DNA from: Paraburkholderia flava
GTDB lineage: Bacteria > Pseudomonadota > Gammaproteobacteria > Burkholderiales > Burkholderiaceae
Assembly (NCBI RefSeq): GCF_004359985.1
Contig: NZ_SMRO01000001.1
Span: 1,488,001-1,552,000, forward strand
Length of the DNA: 64,000 bases
Direction: 5' to 3'
Position numbers and translations under genes: made by a program. The notes under the pieces were generated by a model that saw only the letters and a list, made by a program, of their open reading frames with translations, searched no databases and had not been told where the DNA came from. Positions 9,106 to 16,522 of the stretch are shown here, in pieces; within the stretch, counting starts at the first letter, position 1, and each line of letters starts with the position of its first letter.

Positions 9106-9948
9106 TCAGCGACGCGAGCGGGAATCGTAGAACGTCACGTCCTCTCCTTCACGGAGATCGAGCACCTCACACCCGGTGTCTGTGACGGCAACCACGTGCT
9201 CCCAGTACACCGCGAGCGATTTGTCCGCAGTCTGCGCCGAGCGCGTGACGTTATTCAGGCGAATGCCTTCTCCACTGCCGGCGCAGATGAACGGCTCGAC
9301 GGTGATGACCATGCCTTTCTCCAGCACCCGCCCCTCGTTCACCGGCGAGTCGTAGTACGGAATCAGCCATCCATCCGCATGAACCTGTCCGGTCGAATGA
9401 CCTGTCCCGCTCGGCACCCGCAGCATCGAAAACCCGAACGACTCGACGTAAGCCTGCACCTGCCGCGCAATGTCCTGAAGCCTGGCACCGGGACGAACGA
9501 GCTGAATGCCGAGGCACATCGCCTGATACCCGACCGCCATCAACAGACGTGCCTCCGAGCTGGTTTCTTCGCCGACGATCCACATGCGCTGCGTATCGCC
9601 GCACCACCCTTCCTTCTTGATGCTGACGTCGACACCGAACAGATCGCCCTTTTTCAACGGCAGATCGTTCGGCTCGCCACTGAATGCGTTCTCGTTGTGC
9701 GCGATCGAAATACACGCGTACTCGCTGGAGTCGTAACCCGCCAGGTCTTCCCGGTCGATCTCGGCGTGGTACTTGTTCACGATCAGATCGTAGGCAATAT
9801 CGTTGATCTGGCGTGACGTCACACCGGGCTGAATATGCGGCGTCAAATCCTGCAGGACCATTGCCGCGATGCGGCCGGCGACGCGAAGCATCGCGATCTG
9901 CTCAGGAGTCTTGATCGATATTTTGGTGTAGTCGACGTTGTTACTCAT
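9106..9948 (-). CDS. map: Type I methionine aminopeptidase-like M24 metallopeptidase (paralogue)
   Basis: 280 residues from the ATG at 9948, preferred over the ATG at 9963 because GGAAGG lies just before it. The M24 metal ligands can be followed: FGVDVSIKKEGWCGD supplies the two Asp, GTGHSTG the His, VEPF a Glu and YWEHVVAVT the last Glu; the substrate-binding His lies in SIAHNENAF. It would remove N-terminal Met from nascent proteins. Two features make it look like a divergent paralogue and not the housekeeping enzyme: it stands alone instead of next to rpsB or secY, and the usual GHGIGRxFH block reads GHSTGQVH with one residue fewer between the two His. A specialised aminopeptidase is possible. 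Confidence 0.82.
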   Translation of the reverse strand: MSNNVDYTKISIKTPEQIAMLRVAGRIAAMVLQDLTPHIQPGVTSRQINDIAYDLIVNKYHAEIDREDLAGYDSSEYACISIAHNENAFSGEPNDLPLKKGDLFGVDVSIKKEGWCGDTQRMWIVGEETSSEARLLMAVGYQAMCLGIQLVRPGARLQDIARQVQAYVESFGFSMLRVPSGTGHSTGQVHADGWLIPYYDSPVNEGRVLEKGMVITVEPFICAGSGEGIRLNNVTRSAQTADKSLAVYWEHVVAVTDTGCEVLDLREGEDVTFYDSRSRR

Positions 9949-10507
9949 GTTTTCACCTTCCATTCCGCTTTTCGATATCTATCGCACCCTTCTGTTACGG
10001 CGTTATCCACCAGCGGTGTGCGATCCCAGACCGGCGGACATCAAGACGCGCCGGCTTGAATGCAGTATCGACGTCAGCCGGGAACGGCGTCCAACGATGG
10101 ATATTCAACGTCGGTGTGAAAAAAATTCTCCGGTATTTCTGCTGATGCACGGTCTACCCACCGACCCCAACTCCCGATTCAGCCATTGATCCGGGAGAAT
10201 AAAGTCCGTCTAAGGGGCAGACTGAAAGTCATTGACCATGAAGACGTCGCTCGACAATGATGCCCAAGTGCAAAGTCCGTCATAAAGCGATGAGACCGAG
10301 GCCCGGTGATGCTGCTGCGAAATAAAGTCAGTAACCGTCGACGGAACAGAGCACTCCGCTCCTGAGAAAACTTTGAGACAGATCGCCAGCGGCGGCCTGA
10401 TCTCAGGCAATCTGATCCGGCAATCGTCTGACCTCGCAGTCAGATGCTCTCAGCGAATGTTTACTTGCGGCCCAATGATGCACCTGGAGTGCTGAGCCGA
10501 TGAAAAT
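9949..10507. other. Gene-poor 559-bp stretch upstream of the MetAP paralogue
   Basis: No ORF with coding character or ribosome-binding site was found. The first ~80 bp must include the MetAP promoter. A 10-bp direct repeat AAAGTCCGTC occurs at 10201-10210 and 10272-10281, with a related ATAAAGTC at about 10322-10329. The base composition is lower in GC than the flanks, which fits decayed accessory DNA. Nothing else recognisable. Confidence 0.5.
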
Positions 10508-11122
10508 TCAACGCAGAGGCGACCACACTTCCGGCAAGCAGATCGCCGACGTTGCCCTTTCTATCTGCTCCGGACCGCCTTTCGGTGGCCAAAGGCCCTC
10601 GGCATAATGCCGCTTTCTTAAAGCCATACGCTCTTCCAGACTCGAGAATCCCCAAATATGAGTAATGCGCGGCGGTCCATCTAGTGCATACATGTTGCCA
10701 ATGAGATGCGACGTGTAGGCTTCGGCCGGACCCACGGCACATTCCCACGCGGCAATGGTCGGCACAATGCCTCCAGCTTTTAGCCAGTAGCGGCGAATCT
10801 CGTAGAAGTCGCCAAAAGTCGCCGGTTCGATGTCCCGTAAGAAGGGAAAAAGCGCGTAGCTTTCCATGGTTAATTGAACGGAAGCGCTTTCAATTCCAAA
10901 GGGTTGTTCGGCGGTTAATCCACGATTGCGCTCATGCTGTAATTCACTCAGCGTCTGGAAGCCGCGCATCACGACAATGCGCGACAATTCGCCAATTTCC
11001 GTACGCCATGCTCCGAGCAGCCTGCCTGCCGCATCGGTAGTTGATACCCAACTGTGCGCGCAACCGGAAACAACATCCTGTTTCAGAAGCGGACACGACA
11101 ATGTCGCCAGTTCATATAGCAT
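10508..11122 (-). CDS. NIPSNAP-family protein
   Basis: 204 residues. The C-terminal ~100 residues (FYEIRRYWLKAGGI, then WECAVGPAEAYTSHL and ITHIWGFSSLEERMALRKRH) form the NIPSNAP ferredoxin-like alpha/beta-barrel domain; the N-terminal half is a weaker copy of the same fold (LYELATLSCPLLK). Such proteins are small dimeric beta-alpha-barrels found in catabolic clusters; their activity is not settled. AAGGAGAG just before the ATG supports the start. The gene is divergent from a truncated LysR gene, suggesting that the pair was once a regulated unit. Confidence 0.8.
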   Translation of the reverse strand: MLYELATLSCPLLKQDVVSGCAHSWVSTTDAAGRLLGAWRTEIGELSRIVVMRGFQTLSELQHERNRGLTAEQPFGIESASVQLTMESYALFPFLRDIEPATFGDFYEIRRYWLKAGGIVPTIAAWECAVGPAEAYTSHLIGNMYALDGPPRITHIWGFSSLEERMALRKRHYAEGLWPPKGGPEQIERATSAICLPEVWSPLR

Positions 11123-11220
11123 TTTGACTCTCCTTTTCGTTCACACATCCGCAATGTATTCCTAAAATTAAACAGGATAAATGCAATGCGTCGTCGAACA
11201 GAATCCACTAAAACTGAGCA

Positions 11221-11505
11221 ATGGATGTCCTTAAGGCGATGACCGTCTTCGGACGTGTCGTGAAAACCGGCAGTCTGACGGCGGCAGCGGACGCACGCCG
11301 GCTGTTGCCGACCATGGTCGGCAACTATCTTCAGGCTTTGGAGAATCGCTTGGGCGTACGGCTCATTCACCGCACGACCCACAGACAGCAAGTACGCGCG
11401 TTTGGACGGGCTTATTACGAGCGATGCATCGAGATCCTCGGCTTGATCGACGATACGGAACAACTGGAGCTCGATCATCTCGCGAAGCCACGATACATGC
11501 GGTAA
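11221..11505 (+). pseudogene. Truncated LysR-family regulator (HTH domain only)
   Basis: 94 residues that match only the DNA-binding domain and linker helix of an LTTR: MDVLKAMTVFGRVVKTGSLT, AAADARRLLPTMVGNYLQAL, LGVRLIHRTT, then GRAYYERCIEILGLIDD. A complete LTTR has ~300 residues, and no effector domain follows in any frame. The HTH itself looks partly degraded (RLLPTMVGNYLQ where LSRATVTRHIQ is usual). It is divergent from the NIPSNAP gene. It could still be expressed as a stand-alone DNA-binding fragment, but decay is more likely. Confidence 0.7.
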
Positions 11506-11565
11506 TGTTATTAAAAATCACGGTTCAACACCACATCTTGCCGTTCGCAAATGGTTGTTGATCGT

Positions 11566-11775
11566 TCAAAGGTCGTGTCGTCTTGATTGCCCGATCTGCC
11601 GATTAAGGCGGCGTTCTACCTGAGGCAACATGCCGTACAGTTTGACAAGAGCCCATCTCATCCGCTCGGGATCGGTGAAGCCGACCGCTTGCACGATCAC
11701 CTCGATCGGCCAGATCCTTCCCACAATCGTGCGCGGGCCGCTTGGGCGCGAAGATGTTTGCTGACGCTCGCTATA
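11566..11775 (-). pseudogene. Remnant of an AraC-family regulator (second HTH)
   Basis: Reading the minus strand from about 11775 to the TGA at 11566-11568 gives ...IEVIVQAVGFTDPERMRW, ALVKLYGMLPQVERRLNR. This is the second helix-turn-helix and tail of a GlxA/FtrA-type AraC regulator, normally QAVGFGDPERMRRAF and YGMPPQALRR. The frame is closed by a TAA just upstream, and the DJ-1/PfpI-like and first-HTH parts are missing, so only about 60 codons of a ~320-codon gene remain. Together with the broken LysR gene beside it this marks a deletion-scarred junction. Confidence 0.55.
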
Positions 11776-11960
11776 CGACGCTTAGCGTCCGGAGCCGATC
11801 GCGTGACGCGAGGCAGCCGGTGGCCAGTTTTCCCTCGCTCGATGAGCCAAGCTGGGACGTCGTGGTGTTATCGACCTCATGCAACACATCAGCCAGGCAA
11901 GAATCGACTCCATAGCCCGAACCACGCGGATGAGAGCATTTCACACACTTCAGAAATTTG

Positions 11961-12536
11961 CTAGGCAGGAAGTAGGCCCGCTGCACGATAGCCGTTGATC
12001 AATGTGTCATAAAGAGAGACGTCCGAACGGCTTCTGGCAATGAGTTGCGCACCAGCGACGGCAGCGAAGATAGCGTGGGCTCGTTGATCACTTGCCTTGG
12101 CACCGACTACCTTTGCCGCTAAAAGAATCTTTTTCAGCCACGCAACATTCACGTCAGCGAAGGATCGGACCTCTTTCATCACTTCATCGGGAAGGTCATC
12201 GCTTTCGGCAGCCATGAAGCTGCACAAGCAGATGCGATTTGCGTTTTCCAGCGCCTTGCGAAACGTTTCGGGGTACCGGCGCAGGCAATCCAATGGATCT
12301 GGTGATTCCGCCAACAGGGCTTCGAGAACCGCCGCCGAGTCTTCCCAATAGCGTCGTGCGACCGCCGCCCCGAGGTCGGCCTTGTTCGTGAAGTGGTGAT
12401 AGATGCTAGCGGGTCTGATCCCGACGTCTTCCGCGAGACTACGAAAATTCAACCCACTGTAGCCGTGGGCCTGAGCAATCTTCGTGGCCGCCGCCACAAT
12501 TCGCTCTCTGGAGCCTGTGTTCGATTCGCTTCTCAC
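11961..12536 (-). CDS. TetR/AcrR-family transcriptional repressor
   Basis: 191 residues from the GTG at 12536, chosen because GGAGAA lies 6 nt before it; an upstream TTG at 12572 has no ribosome-binding site. HTH: RERIVAAATKIAQAHGYSG, NFRSLAEDVGIRPASIYHHF, NKADLGAAVARRY. The C-terminal ligand domain resembles small TetR repressors of electrophile or solvent stress. It is divergent from a GST gene, with a 7+7 palindrome in the shared promoter (see 12598-12613), so it probably represses itself and the GST/aldehyde dehydrogenase genes. Confidence 0.9.
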   Translation of the reverse strand: MRSESNTGSRERIVAAATKIAQAHGYSGLNFRSLAEDVGIRPASIYHHFTNKADLGAAVARRYWEDSAAVLEALLAESPDPLDCLRRYPETFRKALENANRICLCSFMAAESDDLPDEVMKEVRSFADVNVAWLKKILLAAKVVGAKASDQRAHAIFAAVAGAQLIARSRSDVSLYDTLINGYRAAGLLPA

Positions 12537-12565
12537 ATACGGTTCTCCGCATCGACTACTCAGTG

Positions 12566-12594
12566 TTGACAACCCGGATTGTAGCGCATATGTT
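12566..12594 (+). promoter_or_regulatory. Sigma-70 promoter for the GST gene
   Basis: TTGACA (12566-12571), a 17-bp spacer, then TATGTT (12589-12594). The predicted transcript start falls at about 12601, inside the TetR palindrome. On the other strand TACAAT, about 12580-12585, is a plausible -10 for tetR. Confidence 0.7.
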
Positions 12595-12597
12595 AAC

Positions 12598-12613
12598 CCT
12601 AACGAACGTTAGG
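12598..12613. promoter_or_regulatory. Probable TetR operator
   Basis: CCTAACG-AA-CGTTAGG is a perfect 7-bp inverted repeat with a 2-bp centre, lying over the predicted start of GST transcription and the -35 area of tetR. A second exact pair, TAACGAAC (12600-12607) and GTTCGTTA (12626-12633), repeats the same half-site. The geometry fits a TetR dimer that blocks both promoters. Confidence 0.7.
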
Positions 12614-12659
12614 TAGATTACTCATGTTCGTTACACCACAACCAGATAAGGAAAGACGT

Positions 12660-13385
12660 ATGAGTATTGTCACAACGAGCGGCGATGACGATCGGTCGTC
12701 GACGATGACGATTTATGACTTCCCGCAGGGGCCATACCCGACACGTGTTCGCATTGCGTTGGCGGAAAAGAATCTCGAATCGCGAGCGCGGTTCGTGATG
12801 GTTGATCTGTATGCCGGCGAGCACAAGAAACCTGAGTTTATTGCGAGCAAGAACTACTCGGGGACGCTACCTGTGCTCGAACTCGGTGACGGAACCTGCA
12901 TTGCCGAGTGCACTGCCATTACGGAGTACCTTGATGCACTCGATGGCGTGCCGACGCTGACTGGTAGAGCGCCGCCCGAAAAGGGCTTGATCCATATGAT
13001 GAGCAAGCGTGCCGAACTGGAACTGCTCGACGCAATAAGCGTGTATTTCCATCACGGGACGCCGGGGCTAGGGCCGCAGGTCGAGCTGTATCAGAACCCC
13101 GAATGGGGATTCAAGCAGCGTGACAAAGCCCTGCGCGGGATGCATTACTTCGATGCGGTTCTTCGAAACCAACCGTATATTGCCGGAAACGAATTTTCAA
13201 TGGCTGACATCACCGTAATCGGTGGGATGATCTTCGCTTCCATTGTGAAGCTGCCCTTACCGGTTGAGTGCACCGCGCTAATGGCCTGGTACGACAGAAT
13301 GCTGGAGCGGCCCAGTGTCAGGAACCAGCCCGCGTTTTCCGCTCTGTTGGTTGATCAAGATAAATTTTCTTTCACTGACATTTAG
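12660..13385 (+). CDS. Glutathione S-transferase family protein
   Basis: 241 residues from the ATG at 12660, which has AAGGAAAG (12648-12655) before it; the longer frame from 12624 overlaps the operator region. The N-terminal thioredoxin-like domain reads MTIYDFPQGPYPTRVRIALA, with the conserved cis-Pro (GTLPVLEL) and ECTAITEYLD for glutathione contact. The C-terminal helical domain has NEFSMADITVIGGMIF, the usual N-capping motif. It would conjugate glutathione to an electrophile. The aldehyde dehydrogenase gene follows after 90 bp, so the pair may detoxify a reactive aldehyde under TetR control. Confidence 0.9.
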   Translation: MSIVTTSGDDDRSSTMTIYDFPQGPYPTRVRIALAEKNLESRARFVMVDLYAGEHKKPEFIASKNYSGTLPVLELGDGTCIAECTAITEYLDALDGVPTLTGRAPPEKGLIHMMSKRAELELLDAISVYFHHGTPGLGPQVELYQNPEWGFKQRDKALRGMHYFDAVLRNQPYIAGNEFSMADITVIGGMIFASIVKLPLPVECTALMAWYDRMLERPSVRNQPAFSALLVDQDKFSFTDI

Positions 13386-13475
13386 TAATCCTTCAAATAT
13401 TCTTAGAAATTGAAACTATGTGTTGCGGGGATCTCGGACACGGTATCTCTGCACCCACAATCTGGAGAATGACTC

Positions 13476-14945
13476 ATGTCTGCATCACTTCAGGCAGTTC
13501 AATCGGCCGGCATGTTCCACGGCCCGTACTACCTCAGCATCGGTGGTGATCTTGTGAAGTCGCGAGACAGCATTGATGTGATCAACCCGGCTACGGGCGA
13601 AGTATTCGCCAAGGCTCCCGCAGCTTCAGCCGAGCAACTAGAGCGAGCAGTCGCGGCGGCAAAGCATGCGTTCAAAGCATGGTCGGCACTGGGCTACGAC
13701 GGGCGCCAGGAGTATCTCAACGCCTACGCCGATGCACTTGAAGTACATCGGGATGAACTCTCATGCCTTCTCACTCTCGAACAGGGCAAGCCGCTGAAAT
13801 CCATGGCGGAGCCGGAGGTCGATCAGTCCATCTCGTGGATTCGTCAGATCGCAGCCCGTCGGATTCCGATCGAGATCGTCGAGGAGACCGAGGAACACAT
13901 TGTCGAGTTGCACCATACGCCGCTCGGCGTGATCGGCGCCATCACGCCGTGGAACTTTCCGGTGCTGCTTACACTATGGAAGGTGGCGCCTGCGCTGATT
14001 ACTGGCAACACCATGGTGATCAAGCCTTCGCCCTTCACTCCGTTATCCGCACTGCGCTTTGGACAGATTGCGCAATCCGTCCTTCCGCCAGGCGTGCTGT
14101 CGGTTGTTTCGGGCGGCGATGAGCTTGGTCCTCTGCTGACCAACCATCCCGACATCGCCAAGATCAGTTTCACAGGTTCTACAGAGACGGGAAAGCACGT
14201 GTTGCGCGCTGCCGCTGGAACCGTCAAACGCGTGACGCTTGAGATGGGTGGTAACGACGCAGCGATTGTGCTTCCTGACGCAGACTACAGATCGATCATC
14301 CCGCAACTGTTTTGGGGGGCTATCGGTAACTCAGGCCAGTGGTGTGTGGGTATCAAGCGTCTCTACGTTCACCGGTCGTTCTATCCCGACTTCGTGGAGG
14401 CCTTTGTTGACTATGCCCGACAACAAAAGCTTGGTAACGGGCTCGATCCTGAGGTTACGATCGGGCCGGTGCAAAACAGGATGCAGTACGAAAAGGTGAA
14501 AGATTTTCTCGACGACATCAAGGCTGGCGGCCAGAAGATCGTTCTTGGTGGAAACGTCGACGAGAAAGGTCCTGGCTATTTTATTCCGGTTACGGTTGTC
14601 GACAACCCGCCGGAGAACGCGAAAATTGTACAGGAGGAGCAGTTCGGCCCGATCGTACCGATCATCGCCTACGACGATGTAGACGATGTAATCGATCGCG
14701 CCAATAACAGCCCGTTTGGCCTCGGCGGCTCGGTCTGGGGCCGCGATACCCAGGCCGCAGTAGCGGTAGCGAACCGCCTGGAAACGGGAATGGTCTGGGT
14801 GAACGAGATCCATACCCAGGGCGTCGACATTCCGTTTGGCGGACACAAGCAATCGGGCCTCGGTACGGAACATGGTGCTGAAGGTCGCCAACTCTTTACC
14901 AATCCGAAGACGGTGTTGATAAGGAAAACCGTCAGGCAGCTATGA
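13476..14945 (+). CDS. NAD(P)-dependent aldehyde dehydrogenase
   Basis: 489 residues, full family length. The Rossmann segment holds PWNFPVLL and FTGSTETGKHV; the general-base Glu is in LEMGGNDA and the catalytic Cys in NSGQWCVG; the C-terminal part has EEQFGPIVPIIAYDD and PFGGHKQSGLGTEHG. It oxidises an aldehyde to its acid; substrate unknown. CTGGAGAATGACTC before the ATG is a good ribosome-binding site. It probably shares the GST transcript. GC content and codon use are lower than in genes at the right of the window. Confidence 0.93.
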   Translation: MSASLQAVQSAGMFHGPYYLSIGGDLVKSRDSIDVINPATGEVFAKAPAASAEQLERAVAAAKHAFKAWSALGYDGRQEYLNAYADALEVHRDELSCLLTLEQGKPLKSMAEPEVDQSISWIRQIAARRIPIEIVEETEEHIVELHHTPLGVIGAITPWNFPVLLTLWKVAPALITGNTMVIKPSPFTPLSALRFGQIAQSVLPPGVLSVVSGGDELGPLLTNHPDIAKISFTGSTETGKHVLRAAAGTVKRVTLEMGGNDAAIVLPDADYRSIIPQLFWGAIGNSGQWCVGIKRLYVHRSFYPDFVEAFVDYARQQKLGNGLDPEVTIGPVQNRMQYEKVKDFLDDIKAGGQKIVLGGNVDEKGPGYFIPVTVVDNPPENAKIVQEEQFGPIVPIIAYDDVDDVIDRANNSPFGLGGSVWGRDTQAAVAVANRLETGMVWVNEIHTQGVDIPFGGHKQSGLGTEHGAEGRQLFTNPKTVLIRKTVRQL

Positions 14946-15091
14946 GTGTCTGCGAGTGAAGAGAGCGAGCGCGTGGCTGATCAGGTGGAAATGGATAGCT
15001 ATGCCTGGTCCTTCCCCGCCCTCAGGAAAGCGCGACTCTGAGCGTCTGGCTATCTACGCCCGCTGGAAGGAAGCGTTCATCGGAATCGCCG

Positions 15092-15613
15092 TTAGCGGCA
15101 GACCCATCCGAGCTTCTGTGCCCGGTCGAGCGAGGCTCGCACGACAAGGCGGTGGAAAGGAGCGATAAGGCTGATATAGGTCCGACCCAGCGGACGATTG
15201 TAGAAGACAAGCGTAGTGACGATCAGTCGCTGGGGCCCACGTTCAGATGCAGGCTGCACGAGGACCGACACGCGGAAATCAAGATGCGTGTCGTCCTCGC
15301 CAAGAATGATCTCGTCTTCATGCCGTTCGAACACGCGGAAAATATTCAGGCGGTCGTCCTTCGCAACTTTCAGATCGATTGTTCTTTTAAGACCGAATGG
15401 CAATACAGCAATATCGCGAACTCTCAGCAGCATCGCGATCCACCTGGGTTGCCCTGCAAAGATGTATCGCGCGAGAGCCTCTATGTCGTTGCAGACAGTC
15501 GCTGGCAAGTCCACTGAAAATGCATCGACAAAATCAGCGTTGCCGTACGACTGGCTCAGTCGTGAGGTCGCCGGCAGGCCGGTCCGTTCGGCCCTCTTCG
15601 AATTTGTCTGCAT
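15092..15613 (-). CDS. DUF2867-domain protein
   Basis: 173 residues from the ATG at 15613; the frame stays open upstream into the tetR gene, but that part has no family character. The DUF2867 body is visible: YGNADFVDAFSVDLP, IFAGQPRWIAMLLRVRD, FRVFERHEDEIILGEDD then FRVSVLVQPASERG and NRPLGRTYISLIAPFHRLVV. DUF2867 proteins belong to the START-like helix-grip fold and are of unknown function. The ribosome-binding site is weak. It lies downstream of tetR on the same strand, so it may be part of that regulon. Confidence 0.72.
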   Translation of the reverse strand: MQTNSKRAERTGLPATSRLSQSYGNADFVDAFSVDLPATVCNDIEALARYIFAGQPRWIAMLLRVRDIAVLPFGLKRTIDLKVAKDDRLNIFRVFERHEDEIILGEDDTHLDFRVSVLVQPASERGPQRLIVTTLVFYNRPLGRTYISLIAPFHRLVVRASLDRAQKLGWVCR

Positions 15614-15860
15614 GCCCGTTTTCCATGCGTTTAAGTCGGCGGGCTGCCTTAGCGCGACCCAAGCGAACGTAGTCAAAAGAATTAGCGTGACATATTTCTG
15701 CTTAAGCCGACGCCAGATTGGTTGTGATAGTCCGGCAATGGACAATCCCAGGACACTCCTCCAGCGGCCCGCGGTCTGCGAGTGGGCATTCTCGAAAGAC
15801 GCGGCGCTCCTCGCAGGATGATCGGCGCCAGTTTCGTCCGACCGGGAACATTGGACCGAC

Positions 15861-16442
15861 TCACTCCTCCGGGGCGGCCCACCGTTGGGCACTAACATCT
15901 GCCAGCGCCTCAAATACAGCCGTCGTGCGTTCCAGGCGGGCGATCGTCCGCGCACCTTCGAGGGCTGCTACCAACGCGGCTGCGGTAGAGGACGCGCGTG
16001 CGGGAGCGAAACCGCACCCCCTAAAATGCTCCGCGATAATCTCGGTCGACTCGACAAATCCGCGCGCTACCCGTTTGGTCAACTCAGCGTCGAGCGCGGG
16101 CAGCTCATTCGCCAGATTTTGCATTAGACATCCATACTGGAAATCAGAGGCAACCATTTCGGCCGCGAATGTGCTGAAAATCCGATGAACGAAATTCAGC
16201 GCGTCACCCGCCGTATTTGCCGAAATGCCCCGCAATACAGCAATTCGATTCGAAACGTAATTATCGATTGCGTCTTCTGCGAGTTGTGCCTTGCCGCGTG
16301 GAAAGTGAAAGTAGAACGATCCTTTAGGCGCACCGCTTTCTTCAAGGATCTGGGTCAGTCCCGTCGCAGTGTAGCCCTGGATGCGAAACAGTCGTTCGGC
16401 TGTGGCAATCGCGCGGGCGCGGGCGTCGGTCTTACGTGGCAT
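15861..16442 (-). CDS. TetR-family repressor, AcrR/YxaF-like
   Basis: 193 residues from the ATG at 16442 (MPRKTDARARAIATAERL). The frame runs 16 codons further to 16490, but that would place the start inside the palindrome at 16475-16509. HTH: GYTATGLTQILEESGAPKGS, then YFHFPRGKAQLAEDAI; the PKGSFYFHFP segment is typical of the LmrA/YxaF branch. The ligand domain includes YGCLMQNLANELPALD, also typical of that branch. It is divergent from a Tat-exported hydrolase. Confidence 0.9.
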   Translation of the reverse strand: MPRKTDARARAIATAERLFRIQGYTATGLTQILEESGAPKGSFYFHFPRGKAQLAEDAIDNYVSNRIAVLRGISANTAGDALNFVHRIFSTFAAEMVASDFQYGCLMQNLANELPALDAELTKRVARGFVESTEIIAEHFRGCGFAPARASSTAAALVAALEGARTIARLERTTAVFEALADVSAQRWAAPEE

Positions 16443-16465
16443 GCCGCGAACATAACACGTTTCGC

Positions 16466-16495
16466 TTGACGCTTCTATGGTGACCGCCATACTAT
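16466..16495 (+). promoter_or_regulatory. Promoter of the Tat-exported hydrolase
   Basis: TTGACG (16466-16471), an 18-bp spacer and TACTAT (16490-16495). The -10 box lies in the centre of the nested palindrome, so repressor binding would exclude RNA polymerase. The gene starts 28 bp further on. Confidence 0.5.
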
Positions 16496-16509
16496 GGCAA
16501 TCACCATAG
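16475..16509. promoter_or_regulatory. Nested palindromic operator for the YxaF-like TetR
   Basis: Two inverted repeats share the same centre at 16492: an outer pair CTATGGTGA (16475-16483) and TCACCATAG (16501-16509), and an inner pair GCCATA (16486-16491) and TATGGC (16493-16498). Such a 35-bp doubly symmetric site can hold two TetR dimers, as in QacR-type operators. It lies between tetR and the hydrolase gene. Confidence 0.75.
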
Positions 16510-16522
16510 CATAGACTAGGCG

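Noticed and set aside
10210..10410. 66-codon minus-strand frame upstream of the MetAP paralogue
   Set aside because: No ribosome-binding site or family resemblance, and located in decayed sequence.
11587..11964. 125-codon plus-strand frame in the remnant region
   Set aside because: Its complement, not this strand, carries the AraC HTH similarity; the plus frame shows no family features.
14956..15168. 70-codon plus-strand frame after the aldehyde dehydrogenase gene
   Set aside because: Overlaps the 3' end of the DUF2867 gene on the other strand and has no coding features.
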